A stretch of DNA of 34,246 bases from Pseudomonadota bacterium (GTDB lineage: Bacteria > Pseudomonadota > Gammaproteobacteria > Steroidobacterales > JBCBZW01), in assembly GCA_039193195.1 (NCBI GenBank), contig JBCCWS010000057.1, forward strand, positions 1 through 34,246, in the 5' to 3' direction. The position numbers and the translations under genes are program-made. Of this stretch, positions 16,945-24,517 are shown one piece after another (position 1 is the first letter of the stretch; the number at the start of each line of letters is the position of its first letter). Under the pieces are notes generated by a model. That model was not told where the DNA came from, did no database searches, and was given only the letters and a program-made list of their open reading frames with translations.

Positions 16945-17805
16945 ATGACCTGCGCACGAGTTGCCTGCTTATCGCCGTTCGCCCTCCTGGGAATTCTGCT
17001 CACCCCGCCAGGGTACGCCGCATGTTGCGTCGATGAGGACATTGCCGACGCGTTTCTACCCCACCTGCGATTCTCGCGGGAACTGCCAGCGGAGCTCGAC
17101 GTGATCGGTGCCCTGCCACGGGAGTTCGCCTTTATTGGTGCCCAGGAGATGAATCTATCCAATCCCTCCTACACGGCGGCCTGGCGCAGCGAACTGGCCG
17201 AGGACGAGACCTACGAAGTGGTCGACAGCATCTTAGTGAACGACGGCTGGCGTCCGCTGCCTAACGAGCGGAGCTACACCAGCTATGGCTTCGTGGCCCA
17301 CGATGATCGTCGCGGCCAGCTCACCCTGACCCGGGGTTACTGTCGTGACGACAGGGGGCGCACCCTGTGGCTGCAGGCTAAGGCCCGCGACGCCCAATCG
17401 TTGGCGATGATCACGAGCAGCTCCCTCAACGGCACCACCTGCGAGGCACACATGCGCTCGCAGTCCGAGAGTCAGCGCCGTAACGGGGACATCTACCGCG
17501 TGCTGCCCCGCCTGGTCATGCCGAAGGAGGCGCCGATTCGCGGATCGGGATCCGGTGGGTCCGGTCATGGGGTCACCATTCACGCGCAGACCATCGCTGG
17601 CGGCGCGGTGACCCTCGATGGCTTGCTCGATCACTTCGCCCCACAGCTACGCCGTCAGGGCTGGGCGTTGGACACCACCTTCCGCGGCACCCGCAGCGGG
17701 GGGAGCATCTGGACCCGGCAGGACGGTGACGATCTGCACATCGGTCGTTTGGTGGTGCTGGAGCGGGAGAAGTTCTCGCTGGAGTTCACGGTCGATCGCA
17801 GCTGA
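16945..17805 (+). CDS. Secreted protein of unknown function, 286 aa
   Basis: No family is recognised. ATG 16945 follows GAGGGA (16932-16937). A Sec signal peptide ends at GYA, near residue 25, followed by two adjacent cysteines (CCVDED). The protein seems to contain two related halves. One has LVNDGWRPL...YTSYGFVAHDDRRGQLTLTRGY (about residues 95-135). The other has LRRQGWALD...GSIWTRQDGDDLHIGRLVVL (about 235-275). Each has a GW, a Ser/Thr-rich strand and then an Asp-rich turn before paired strands. A glycine/serine linker (GSGSGGSGHG) lies between them. An internal duplication of a small alpha/beta fold is plausible. It is periplasmic or extracellular; no catalytic motif is seen. Confidence 0.7.
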   Translation: MTCARVACLSPFALLGILLTPPGYAACCVDEDIADAFLPHLRFSRELPAELDVIGALPREFAFIGAQEMNLSNPSYTAAWRSELAEDETYEVVDSILVNDGWRPLPNERSYTSYGFVAHDDRRGQLTLTRGYCRDDRGRTLWLQAKARDAQSLAMITSSSLNGTTCEAHMRSQSESQRRNGDIYRVLPRLVMPKEAPIRGSGSGGSGHGVTIHAQTIAGGAVTLDGLLDHFAPQLRRQGWALDTTFRGTRSGGSIWTRQDGDDLHIGRLVVLEREKFSLEFTVDRS

Positions 17806-18347
17806 GGTGCCTTAGCGCGCCACCGTCTTCGCCGCGCCGTCGGCCGCGGGTGAAACGCGTCTGACCCGATTCGCCAGGTGTCCTGCGACCCCCCAGCAGA
17901 ACTTTGATGAAACGGAGCAGACACCCTGCACCCATCCCCGTACCTCACCCTCATCGCCGGCGTCGTGCTGACGATACTCCGGTGGATCGCCCCCACGGAC
18001 GCTGACGCCTCCACTCGCGGTGCCAATGGCCAACGCGCCTGCAGAGTCTGGGAGCCAAACACGCGTGCGACAAGGGGGTGGTCGGGAACTTCGCCGAAGG
18101 GCGCTGCGAGCCGGGCGGTAGCAGATCGAGCAGATCGTCGCCGCAGTGCCTCTATCGCACGGTTTGCCAACATCTAGCACGCTGCGTTGTGGCTGGAAGC
18201 ACCCGAGGCGACGGTAAGGGCGATCGGCCCATGCAGGACGGACGGACGGGCGCGCCGCGAGTCGACGGCTCGGCGCCTTGAGTCGAGCCCACTCGAGCGG
18301 CCGACAACGGGCTGCTGCTCGCTCTTGAGAGTTTTTTGAGCCTTTGA
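17806..18347 (+). pseudogene. Decayed coding region upstream of the PKD protein gene
   Basis: No intact gene is present, but + strand fragments look protein-like in shifting frames. ATG 17907 opens a basic start (MKRSRHPAP). The neighbouring frame then gives a leader-like YLTLIAGVVLTILRW with DADAS after it. A third frame from 18051 reads GAKHACDKGVVGNFAEGRC and stops at 18279-18281. Together they suggest a secreted Cys-containing protein broken by frameshifts, possibly the lost front end or a paralogue of the gene at 18465. Confidence 0.3.
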
Positions 18348-18464
18348 TCAACACCGCGTCTCGCCCTCGCCGCACCCTGCCTCGCGGTACGGCTCTCCGG
18401 AGGCAACCCTGCTTCCGCCGCTACCCCCGGCAAGCTCGGAAAGCCGCTCAAGGCGGCTCGCGCC

Positions 18465-19700
18465 GTGGCCTTGGGATCTGAGCTGGCCTGCGAGTGTGCC
18501 GGCGCCGGTGACACCATGCAGTGCCTGGCGGATAACGTCGATAAGGAGTTCATCTGCGCCGCCTACGGGCTCAGCGGCCTGCCAAACTTCACCAATCCCC
18601 TCTCCGTGCTCGCCGTCGCCTACCCGCCGATCGGTGTGCCCGCCGCCGTGGCCTACGAGCTGTACTACGGCGATGACGCCAACCCCTTCTGCAACACCGA
18701 TGGCGGCACCGGGCAGCTGAACCTCGTCTGCTGCAAGTACAATCCTGATCAGCTTTACTGCCACTCGGGTTTTCCCGGCGAGTATGTGGCGAACTGCCTC
18801 GGCGCGCCGCCGCCGTTCCAGCCGCAGCAATTCGGACCGGTGCAGTTTCCGGGCGTGGGCTGCTCGCACATCCCGCAGTGCGTGCCCGGCGGTGTCGCGG
18901 ACCAATCCAGCGCATCTCAAGGCCAGCGCACGGGCGTGTGGTTTGGCGAGCTCTCCGAGGCCTACGCCGCAGCCGCCTACGGCGCGCCCGGCGCATCCCA
19001 GTGCGATGCCGACTTCGCCACCATGGTTGGCTGCCAAGACTGGATCGAGGTGGCGCGTGCTGGTAGCCCCTACCTCGCCCTGCAAGACGCCGACACGCCA
19101 ACGCCTGAGCAAGAGGCAGCCCTGCAACAGGACTTGTTCGGCATCGCGGCCCAGCGCGTGATGTACGCGCTGCCGCACGGCCTCGCACGCTACGAGTACG
19201 TCTCCTCGCGCCTGTGGAGCGATGCCGACAAGGCGGCGTACCTGGGCAGCGTGGACCCGGATGCAGAGCTAGCCAAGTGGATGACCCCCTGCGGCATCGA
19301 GCTATTGAAGAGCACTATGCCTGCCACCTGGGAGCTGATGACGGTGCCGATGCCGAACGAAGATCCGCCCGACAAGGACGACGCGCTCGATTGGGCCGAC
19401 GGGTGCTTGGCCGGGCGGCCGCCGCGTGCCTTGACCATCGCGGTCACCCTGCAGGGTCAGGATGCCACGGTGGACGCCGCCGTCGACGATCCGGAGATGG
19501 ACCTGGACGCGCTGGACGTGAACCCCCTATCCATCGCCTGGGGCGATGACAGCGTGACAGGCGAGATCTTCGATCACGCGGCAGCTAGCAATCGCCTTAG
19601 TCACACTTACGGGGCCTCGGGCACCTATCGGGCGAGCCTGAGCTACATCAACGATGCGGGCTTGCCGATCACGCGCGAGGTGTCGATCACGGTGCCGTGA
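18465..19700 (+). CDS. Cys-rich protein with C-terminal PKD-like domain, start uncertain
   Basis: Protein of about 411 aa if it starts at GTG 18465, but that start has no ribosome binding site. The frame stays open back to 18348 and there reads LALAAPCLAVRLSGG, resembling part of a signal peptide, with no ATG, GTG or TTG before the TGA at 18345. The true start may have been lost by a frameshift, perhaps near the T6 run at 18332-18337. The body has many cysteines (CECAGAGDTMQC, LVCCKYNPDQLYC, GVGCSHIPQC), as expected for an exported protein. Residues about 325-411 form a PKD-like beta domain (IAWGDDSVTG...HTYGASGTYRASLSY). No enzyme motif is recognised. A strong hairpin follows the stop. Confidence 0.6.
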   Translation: MALGSELACECAGAGDTMQCLADNVDKEFICAAYGLSGLPNFTNPLSVLAVAYPPIGVPAAVAYELYYGDDANPFCNTDGGTGQLNLVCCKYNPDQLYCHSGFPGEYVANCLGAPPPFQPQQFGPVQFPGVGCSHIPQCVPGGVADQSSASQGQRTGVWFGELSEAYAAAAYGAPGASQCDADFATMVGCQDWIEVARAGSPYLALQDADTPTPEQEAALQQDLFGIAAQRVMYALPHGLARYEYVSSRLWSDADKAAYLGSVDPDAELAKWMTPCGIELLKSTMPATWELMTVPMPNEDPPDKDDALDWADGCLAGRPPRALTIAVTLQGQDATVDAAVDDPEMDLDALDVNPLSIAWGDDSVTGEIFDHAAASNRLSHTYGASGTYRASLSYINDAGLPITREVSITVP

Positions 19701-19702
19701 GC

Positions 19703-19739
19703 GATGCGGCGGCGGCCCGCCGGGGGTCGCCGCCGCATC
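19703..19739. terminator. Strong bidirectional terminator hairpin
   Basis: GATGCGGCGGCG (19703-19714) pairs perfectly over 12 bases with CGCCGCCGCATC (19728-19739), with a 13-base loop. It sits two bases after the PKD protein stop and 21 bases before the end of the convergent gene, so it can serve both. Confidence 0.7.
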
Positions 19740-19760
19740 ACCGGCTCAATACCTCAGTGC

Positions 19761-20252
19761 CTAGATTTCGCGGCGGAAGAACTGCACGTGCATCCGCGCC
19801 CCGAAGGCCGCCGTCGTGGAGTCGGCGTTGCTCACGCGCTGGGCCACGAACCGATAGGACACCTCCTCTCCGGCCGAACAGCGATCCATACGCATGATCG
19901 AGCCCGGCACCTCGTGCACGGATTCCATCACGTAGGCCTGCAGGCTGCGATCGTGGTTGCTGTCGATGCCGTTGGCGCCGTCGTTGGTGATGCTGTAGCG
20001 GATCCACACGGTGGAGCCGATGACGGTGGGGTCGAGTTGGAAGGTGGCGTCCGCCTGGGCGAGGAGCCAGCCAGCGTTGGGGCACACCACTTTGACTTCG
20101 TTCAGCAGCGTGGCGCTGTTGAAGTTGGAGCTGGTGATGGAGATGCCGTCCGTCTCCTGCGTGAAGTCGCCGAAGAAGGCGTTGGCGTTGCCGGCGGTGA
20201 GCACGGCGAGGGGCAGCAGCGCTGCGGTGGCGATGGAGCGTGTGATGTTCAT
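19761..20252 (-). CDS. Small secreted protein of unknown function
   Basis: Exported protein of 163 aa. ATG at 20252 has GAGGT eight bases upstream; an in-frame ATG at 20267 lacks this. The signal peptide is clear (RSIATAALLPLAVLTAGNANA, cleavage after residue 25). The mature part begins FFGDFTQETDG and is predicted mostly beta, with two cysteines (VVCPN and DRCSAG) that could form one disulfide. Phrases such as WIRYSITNDGANGID and VSYRFVAQR suggest a single beta-sandwich. No family is recognised. It is monocistronic, convergent with the PKD protein gene and ends at the shared hairpin. Confidence 0.75.
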   Translation of the reverse strand: MNITRSIATAALLPLAVLTAGNANAFFGDFTQETDGISITSSNFNSATLLNEVKVVCPNAGWLLAQADATFQLDPTVIGSTVWIRYSITNDGANGIDSNHDRSLQAYVMESVHEVPGSIMRMDRCSAGEEVSYRFVAQRVSNADSTTAAFGARMHVQFFRREI

Positions 20253-20711
20253 TGTTGTATACCTCATTGGCAGTCGTGTCGAGCGCTATCGAGGGGCGCC
20301 AGGCAGTGCCTCGGATATCGCGCCCTCAAGTACCAACACGCAAACCTCGGAGACATTCCGACACAAGGGTGTCGCCGTTCGTCGGGTTCTCGGCCTATCG
20401 ACATTGATCACTTGCCGACAAGCGGCGAGGGGATTTCGGTCCGGGCAGTGGCGGCCCATGGAGAGTCGAGCACATCGCATACGGGGGAGCCGCCGCCGAG
20501 AGAGGCTAGGACGGAGAGCAGAGGCCTGTCCTGGTTGCAGTCCGTGCGTCGCATGCTCCTGAAGCTGCCGCACCATCGACCACAGGCAGCCCGGCATGGC
20601 GGCGTGCTGATTGCAGCGTGGCCATAGAACGGTGTCTGGCCCGCGTGCCGCGAGCCTCCACCTATCTCTACGCATTCCGCTTCGCGATCCCTACAAACGG
20701 TGCTGCGGTGA
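20253..20711. other. Spacer with no supported gene
   Basis: This 459-bp region lies between the end of the kinase gene and the start of the small secreted protein gene, both on the minus strand. Open frames across it run into antisense of the neighbours and lack ribosome binding sites. It should hold the promoter of the small secreted protein gene and the terminator of the kinase operon; neither is clear by eye. Confidence 0.4.
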
Positions 20712-23192
20712 CTATCGGCCCCGATGCTCGGCGTCGGCCACGCGTTGCTCCACACGCACCAGGTCGTCGAAGAACCGGTGGGTGCCATCGGGGCCGAAGC
20801 GCTGCTCGAGGATGCTGCGCGCGTCCGTGAGCAGTGCGCTCGCCCGGGTGGCTGAAGTGCCGTCTGTGTCGATGATGGCATCGGCGAGCTGCACGGCGAT
20901 GACCGCGCAGTGATGGTGATCTTGGCCGAGGAGTTCCTGGGCGATCGTCAACGCCTCCTGCAGATGGCCCTGTGCTTCGCCCGCCCGTCCACTGGCCGAC
21001 AGGGCCTGGCCCAGTTGGTTCAGGGTGGGGAACATGAATCGACTGCGCGGTCCGTACTCCTCGCGGATGATCGGCAGCATCCGCTGCAGCATGGCGATGG
21101 CCTGCTCGTGTTTGGCCAGGCGGCGCAGGGCGGTGGCGGTGGCGTACTGCGATCCGAGCGTGGTGGAGTGGCGAGGACCTAATATACGCTCTAGGTTTTC
21201 ACTCGCCTCAAGATGCAGGGGCAGTGCGTCCTCTCCCCGCCCTTGCTGGCTGAGCAATGACCCCAGCTTGTCCACGGCGAGCCACGTGTCCGGGTCGTTG
21301 GCCCCCAGATGCTCTCGCGAAAGTCGCGCCGCTTCGGCGGCGTAGGGTTCGGCCTCGTCGAGGCGATCGAGCTCAGCGAGCAAGAACGCTAGGTTGCCGA
21401 GGGCAACCAGCGCCTGGTGGGAGTAGGGCCCCGAGGCGCGTCGCGCGGCGTCTAGTGCCTCGCGGTAGTAGGGTTCGGCATCTTGCAGCCGGCCCTGGGC
21501 GCGTATCGCGAGCCCTAAGGTGTTGACCGACTGAGCGCGCAGGGGGTCATCGTCCGGCAGGGTTCTCTCAGCGCGCGTGAGCACGTTTCTCGACAGGGCC
21601 TCGGCTTCTTCGTAGCGACCGAGATCCCAGAGGATCAAGGCCAGAATGTCTTGCGCGTTCAGGGCCTCCTTCGCGTTCGGGCCTTGTTGCGCGAGGAAGG
21701 TGTCCACTGCCGCGGCTGCGTGGCTGCGGGCCCGTTCGTAGTCTGATAGCACGCGAAGGGTCTCGGCGATCGTGATGTGTACGTCGGCAGCAGCGTAGGG
21801 TTGATCGCGCAGTTCGCTGTCGATGCGTTCGGCGGCATCCTCCAGCAGGGCTTCCAGCAGGGCGGTGTCGCGGCCCTGGGCGACGTAGGGCTGGGCGCCG
21901 CGCAGCGTGTCGGCGAGGAAGGCACCGGTAGCCTCGGCGCGGTGCCGCTCGCGATCGGCGTTGACGATGCCCCAGGCGAGGGCGGCGGTGAGGCCGAAGG
22001 TGGCGAGCACGGCCAGGCTGGCCATCGCCACGCCGAGGCGATGGCGCGAGGCGAAGCGCTGGGCGCGATAGGTGAGGGCGTCGCCGCGGGCTGCCACCGC
22101 GTGGCCGTCGAGCCAGGCGCGCAGGTCCTGCGCGAAGGCACGTGCCGAGTGGTAGCGCCGTTGGGGTTCCGGCCGCGTGGCGGTCATGACGATCGCGTCC
22201 ACATCTCTCGGCACCGTGGCGAGGCGGCTAGGCTGCGCCGGTGATCGGCTATGCGCGGCGTTCACCATCGCCGATGGTGTCGTCTCCGTGGCCTCGAACG
22301 CGGGTTCACCCGTGATCAGCTCGAACAGCAGCAAGCCGAGCTGGTAGACATCGGAGGCTGTGGCGGGGGTGTCGCCGAGGAGTTGCTCGGGACTCGCGTA
22401 GCGCGGGGTGAAGGGTTGCTGGTGCTGCGTGAGGGTCAGCATCCCCTCTTGACTGGACGCATCGAGCAAGCGGGCGATGCCGAAGTCGAGGAGTCGAGGT
22501 CTCCCCGCCGCGTCGACGAGCACGTTGGCAGGCTTGATGTCACGGTGGACGAGCAGGTGGCGATGGGCGTAATCGACGGTGAGGGCAATCTCCTCGATCA
22601 GCGCCACCCGCTCGCGTAGGCCCAGCTTGCGCTCGCGGCAGTAGGCGGTGATCTCCTCGCCGTCGACCAGCTCCATGGCGAACCAGGGTTGGCCGCGACC
22701 GTCGATGCCGCCGTCCAGTAACTGCGCGATACCTGGGTGCTGAAGGCGCGCCAACACCTGGCGCTCGCGCACTAGGCGCTCCGCTAAGGCGCCGGCGCCG
22801 ATACCGCCGTGGACAAGCTTGAGGGCGACCTGCTGGTCGAACGCGCCGTCGGCCCGCCCCGCGTGCCAGACCACGCCCATGCCGCCGCGGCCGAGTTCGC
22901 CCAGCAAGCGATAGGGACCGACGCGATCACCCGCTTGCCCCGCGCTGGGAGGCGCTGGATCGCCCCAATCCTTGCTAAGTCCGTCGAGGGCACCGTCAGC
23001 CTGCAGGTCGCCCTCGCGCAGCAGGCCGCCCTCGCCGAGGCTCGCGGCCAGCATGCGCTCTAGGGTGCTTCGCAGAGAAGCATCGTCGCCGCAGAGCCGG
23101 TCGAGGCACGCCGCGCGCTCGGCGTCGTCCTCGCAATCGAGGGCGGCACTCAACAGCCGGTCTAGGTGCTGAAGATCGCCGAGGTCGCTCAT
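20712..23192 (-). CDS. Membrane Ser/Thr protein kinase with C-terminal TPR repeats
   Basis: Protein kinase of 826 aa in the bacterial PknB-like group. ATG at 23192 overlaps the sigma-factor stop by ATGA. An acidic N-terminal helical region (1-90) precedes the kinase domain (about 93-360): glycine loop GELGRGGMGVV, ATP-binding Lys125, catalytic HRD with Asp218 (HRDIKPANVL), DFG at 236-238, and an activation segment leading to RYASPEQ. One transmembrane helix follows (about 386-409, LGVAMASLAVLATFGLTAALAW), then tetratricopeptide repeats to the end, expected in the periplasm. All catalytic residues are intact. Sigma-factor/kinase pairs of this kind are known, and phosphorylation of the partner sigma factor is a documented mechanism in some; here it is inferred from coupling. 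Confidence 0.92.
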   Translation of the reverse strand: MSDLGDLQHLDRLLSAALDCEDDAERAACLDRLCGDDASLRSTLERMLAASLGEGGLLREGDLQADGALDGLSKDWGDPAPPSAGQAGDRVGPYRLLGELGRGGMGVVWHAGRADGAFDQQVALKLVHGGIGAGALAERLVRERQVLARLQHPGIAQLLDGGIDGRGQPWFAMELVDGEEITAYCRERKLGLRERVALIEEIALTVDYAHRHLLVHRDIKPANVLVDAAGRPRLLDFGIARLLDASSQEGMLTLTQHQQPFTPRYASPEQLLGDTPATASDVYQLGLLLFELITGEPAFEATETTPSAMVNAAHSRSPAQPSRLATVPRDVDAIVMTATRPEPQRRYHSARAFAQDLRAWLDGHAVAARGDALTYRAQRFASRHRLGVAMASLAVLATFGLTAALAWGIVNADRERHRAEATGAFLADTLRGAQPYVAQGRDTALLEALLEDAAERIDSELRDQPYAAADVHITIAETLRVLSDYERARSHAAAAVDTFLAQQGPNAKEALNAQDILALILWDLGRYEEAEALSRNVLTRAERTLPDDDPLRAQSVNTLGLAIRAQGRLQDAEPYYREALDAARRASGPYSHQALVALGNLAFLLAELDRLDEAEPYAAEAARLSREHLGANDPDTWLAVDKLGSLLSQQGRGEDALPLHLEASENLERILGPRHSTTLGSQYATATALRRLAKHEQAIAMLQRMLPIIREEYGPRSRFMFPTLNQLGQALSASGRAGEAQGHLQEALTIAQELLGQDHHHCAVIAVQLADAIIDTDGTSATRASALLTDARSILEQRFGPDGTHRFFDDLVRVEQRVADAEHRGR

Positions 23193-23788
23193 GGCGTATC
23201 CTCGGCCGGCGGGGCGCCGTTGGACGGCTCGCGGTGCTCGCTCATCGCCAGCTCGAGCCAGGCGCGAGCGCGTTGCCAATCGCGTTGCACGGTCCTTGCC
23301 GTCACGCCCAGGGCCGCCGCGGTCTCGTCATCTGTGAAGCCGGCGAAGTAGCGGCACTCGACCACCTGCACTAGGCGTTCGTCGATCTCGGCGAGGCCAT
23401 CGAGCAGCTGGTCGATCAGCAGGGCACGCTGGGGCGCGCTGTCGGGCGAGGCGACCTGCTCTTCCTCCAGGGGCATCGGCGCCTTGCCGTCGCCACGCTT
23501 GGCTGCCGAGCGGGCGCGCAGATGGTCCACCACCACCTGGCGCATGACGCGCGCGGCGAAGGCGTAGAAGTGGTCACGACTCACCCACTGGCACTCGGCG
23601 TTGTCGGCGAAGCGTAGGAAGGCGTCGTGCACCACGCCCGTGGTGTTCAGCGTGTAGCGACCACGGCCGGCGGGGAGTTGGCGACGGGCGAGCTGCTTGA
23701 GCACGGGGTAGAGGCGTTCCACGAGCTCGGTCAGCGCGTGGGCGTCGCCGCCGCGGTGTGCTTCCAGCAGTTGCGTCACATCTCGCAT
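23189..23788 (-). CDS. ECF-family RNA polymerase sigma factor paired with the kinase
   Basis: Sigma factor of 199 aa. The sigma-2 region spans about 20-95 (LYPVLKQLARRQL ... HDAFLRFAD ... FYAFAARVMRQVVVDHLRARS). A linker rich in Pro/Glu follows, then sigma-4 (about 128-182) with the helix-turn-helix FTDDETAAALGVTARTVQRDWQRAR. The NTTGVVHDAFLR and YFAGFTDDETA phrases fit the kinase-associated subgroup (the Sig-70_X6 type). No anti-sigma gene is adjacent; the kinase is translationally coupled instead. The start ATG at 23788 has a poor ribosome binding site and lies 45 bases after the small membrane protein gene. Confidence 0.9.
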   Translation of the reverse strand: MRDVTQLLEAHRGGDAHALTELVERLYPVLKQLARRQLPAGRGRYTLNTTGVVHDAFLRFADNAECQWVSRDHFYAFAARVMRQVVVDHLRARSAAKRGDGKAPMPLEEEQVASPDSAPQRALLIDQLLDGLAEIDERLVQVVECRYFAGFTDDETAAALGVTARTVQRDWQRARAWLELAMSEHREPSNGAPPAEDTP

Positions 23789-23833
23789 GGGCAGCCCGTT
23801 CTATCGCCAGGGGGGATTGCTAGCGAAGCGACT

Positions 23834-23932
23834 TCAGAGCACCAAGCGCATCAGAGCGCCGAGGAGCGCCACCACGCTAGCGACGCCTCCTGCCCACAGC
23901 CCGATGAACCACAGCACTTCCTTGGCTCGCAT
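23834..23932 (-). CDS. 32-aa single-pass membrane protein
   Basis: This tiny gene has an excellent ribosome binding site, GGAGGG (complement of 23938-23943), five bases before its ATG. The protein begins MRAKEVLWFIGLWAGG and continues as one hydrophobic helix (about residues 6-28) ending MRLVL. The pattern of a basic start, a W-rich helix and a C-terminal RL resembles small one-helix proteins of the DUF2474 or cytochrome-bd-accessory style, but no oxidase genes are near, so no name is given. It lies 45 bases ahead of the ECF sigma gene on the same strand and is probably the first gene of that operon. A role with the membrane kinase is possible but is inference only. Confidence 0.65.
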   Translation of the reverse strand: MRAKEVLWFIGLWAGGVASVVALLGALMRLVL

Positions 23933-23985
23933 CGCCACCCTCCAGCGGTCGGTCGAGCGCGGCGCTCGTCCTCGACTCTGCGAGA

Positions 23986-24345
23986 CTAGCAGATGCCCAT
24001 GCGGCGTTGGGGAAGTGGGCGTTCGACGCGCGTGCTGGCGGTCGCGTCGGGGCCGAGCAGGTGGTCGCAGGCGCCGGCCGCCTGTCCTATCAGGGCCTCG
24101 ATCTCTCCTCGGGGCACCTCGTGGTGATCGCCCTGAGAGCCCTTCAGTGCCCTGCGAAGATGGTGGGCGGCGGGGCGCATTGGCCGGCGTCGATGAACGA
24201 GACGGCCAGCTCGAAGGTGGCGCGGTGCCCTGCTGGATGGTTCGTCGCGAGGAGTCCCGCCGCTTCCCGCAAGGATCGAACCGCGGTCTGGAGTTCCCCG
24301 TGTTCTCGCTGGGTCACTCCGATGTCAATGATTAAATTAGCTCAA
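23986..24345 (-). pseudogene. Remnant of a TPR-containing gene
   Basis: On the minus strand a frame from about 24343 to the stop at 24144 reads IIDIGVTQREHGELQTAVRSLREAAGLLATNHPAGHRATFELAVSF in pieces, the helix-turn-helix spacing of tetratricopeptide repeats like those of the neighbouring kinase. The sense then moves to another frame, ending at 23986. There is no start codon, and a stop lies just upstream. It looks like the 3' end of a TPR protein, perhaps a kinase paralogue, left after a deletion. Confidence 0.4.
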
Positions 24346-24459
24346 CGCGAGACTAGAGTACCGATGTGATTGGGGTTGTCTGGTGCCGAGTGCTACGAGG
24401 ATATGCCGTTTGCAAAATCTTGGCTAAAGGGAAAGTTGGGCCTTTCGCTAGTCTACACT

Positions 24460-24489
24460 GGGCGCCCAAGCGTGCTGGCTGGGGCGCCC
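24460..24489 (-). terminator. Possible terminator of the lipoprotein gene
   Basis: GGGCGCCC at 24460-24467 and again at 24482-24489 can pair with each other across 14 bases. The position, 28 bases beyond the stop of the minus-strand lipoprotein gene, suits a terminator. There is no T-tract. Confidence 0.4.
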
Positions 24490-24517
24490 TCTCCTGCTAA
24501 CGGTGCGGGATGTTGCT

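Noticed and set aside
19704-20627. Plus-strand open frame of 307 codons
   Set aside because: It crosses the terminator hairpin and runs antisense to the small secreted protein gene, which has a clear signal peptide and ribosome binding site.
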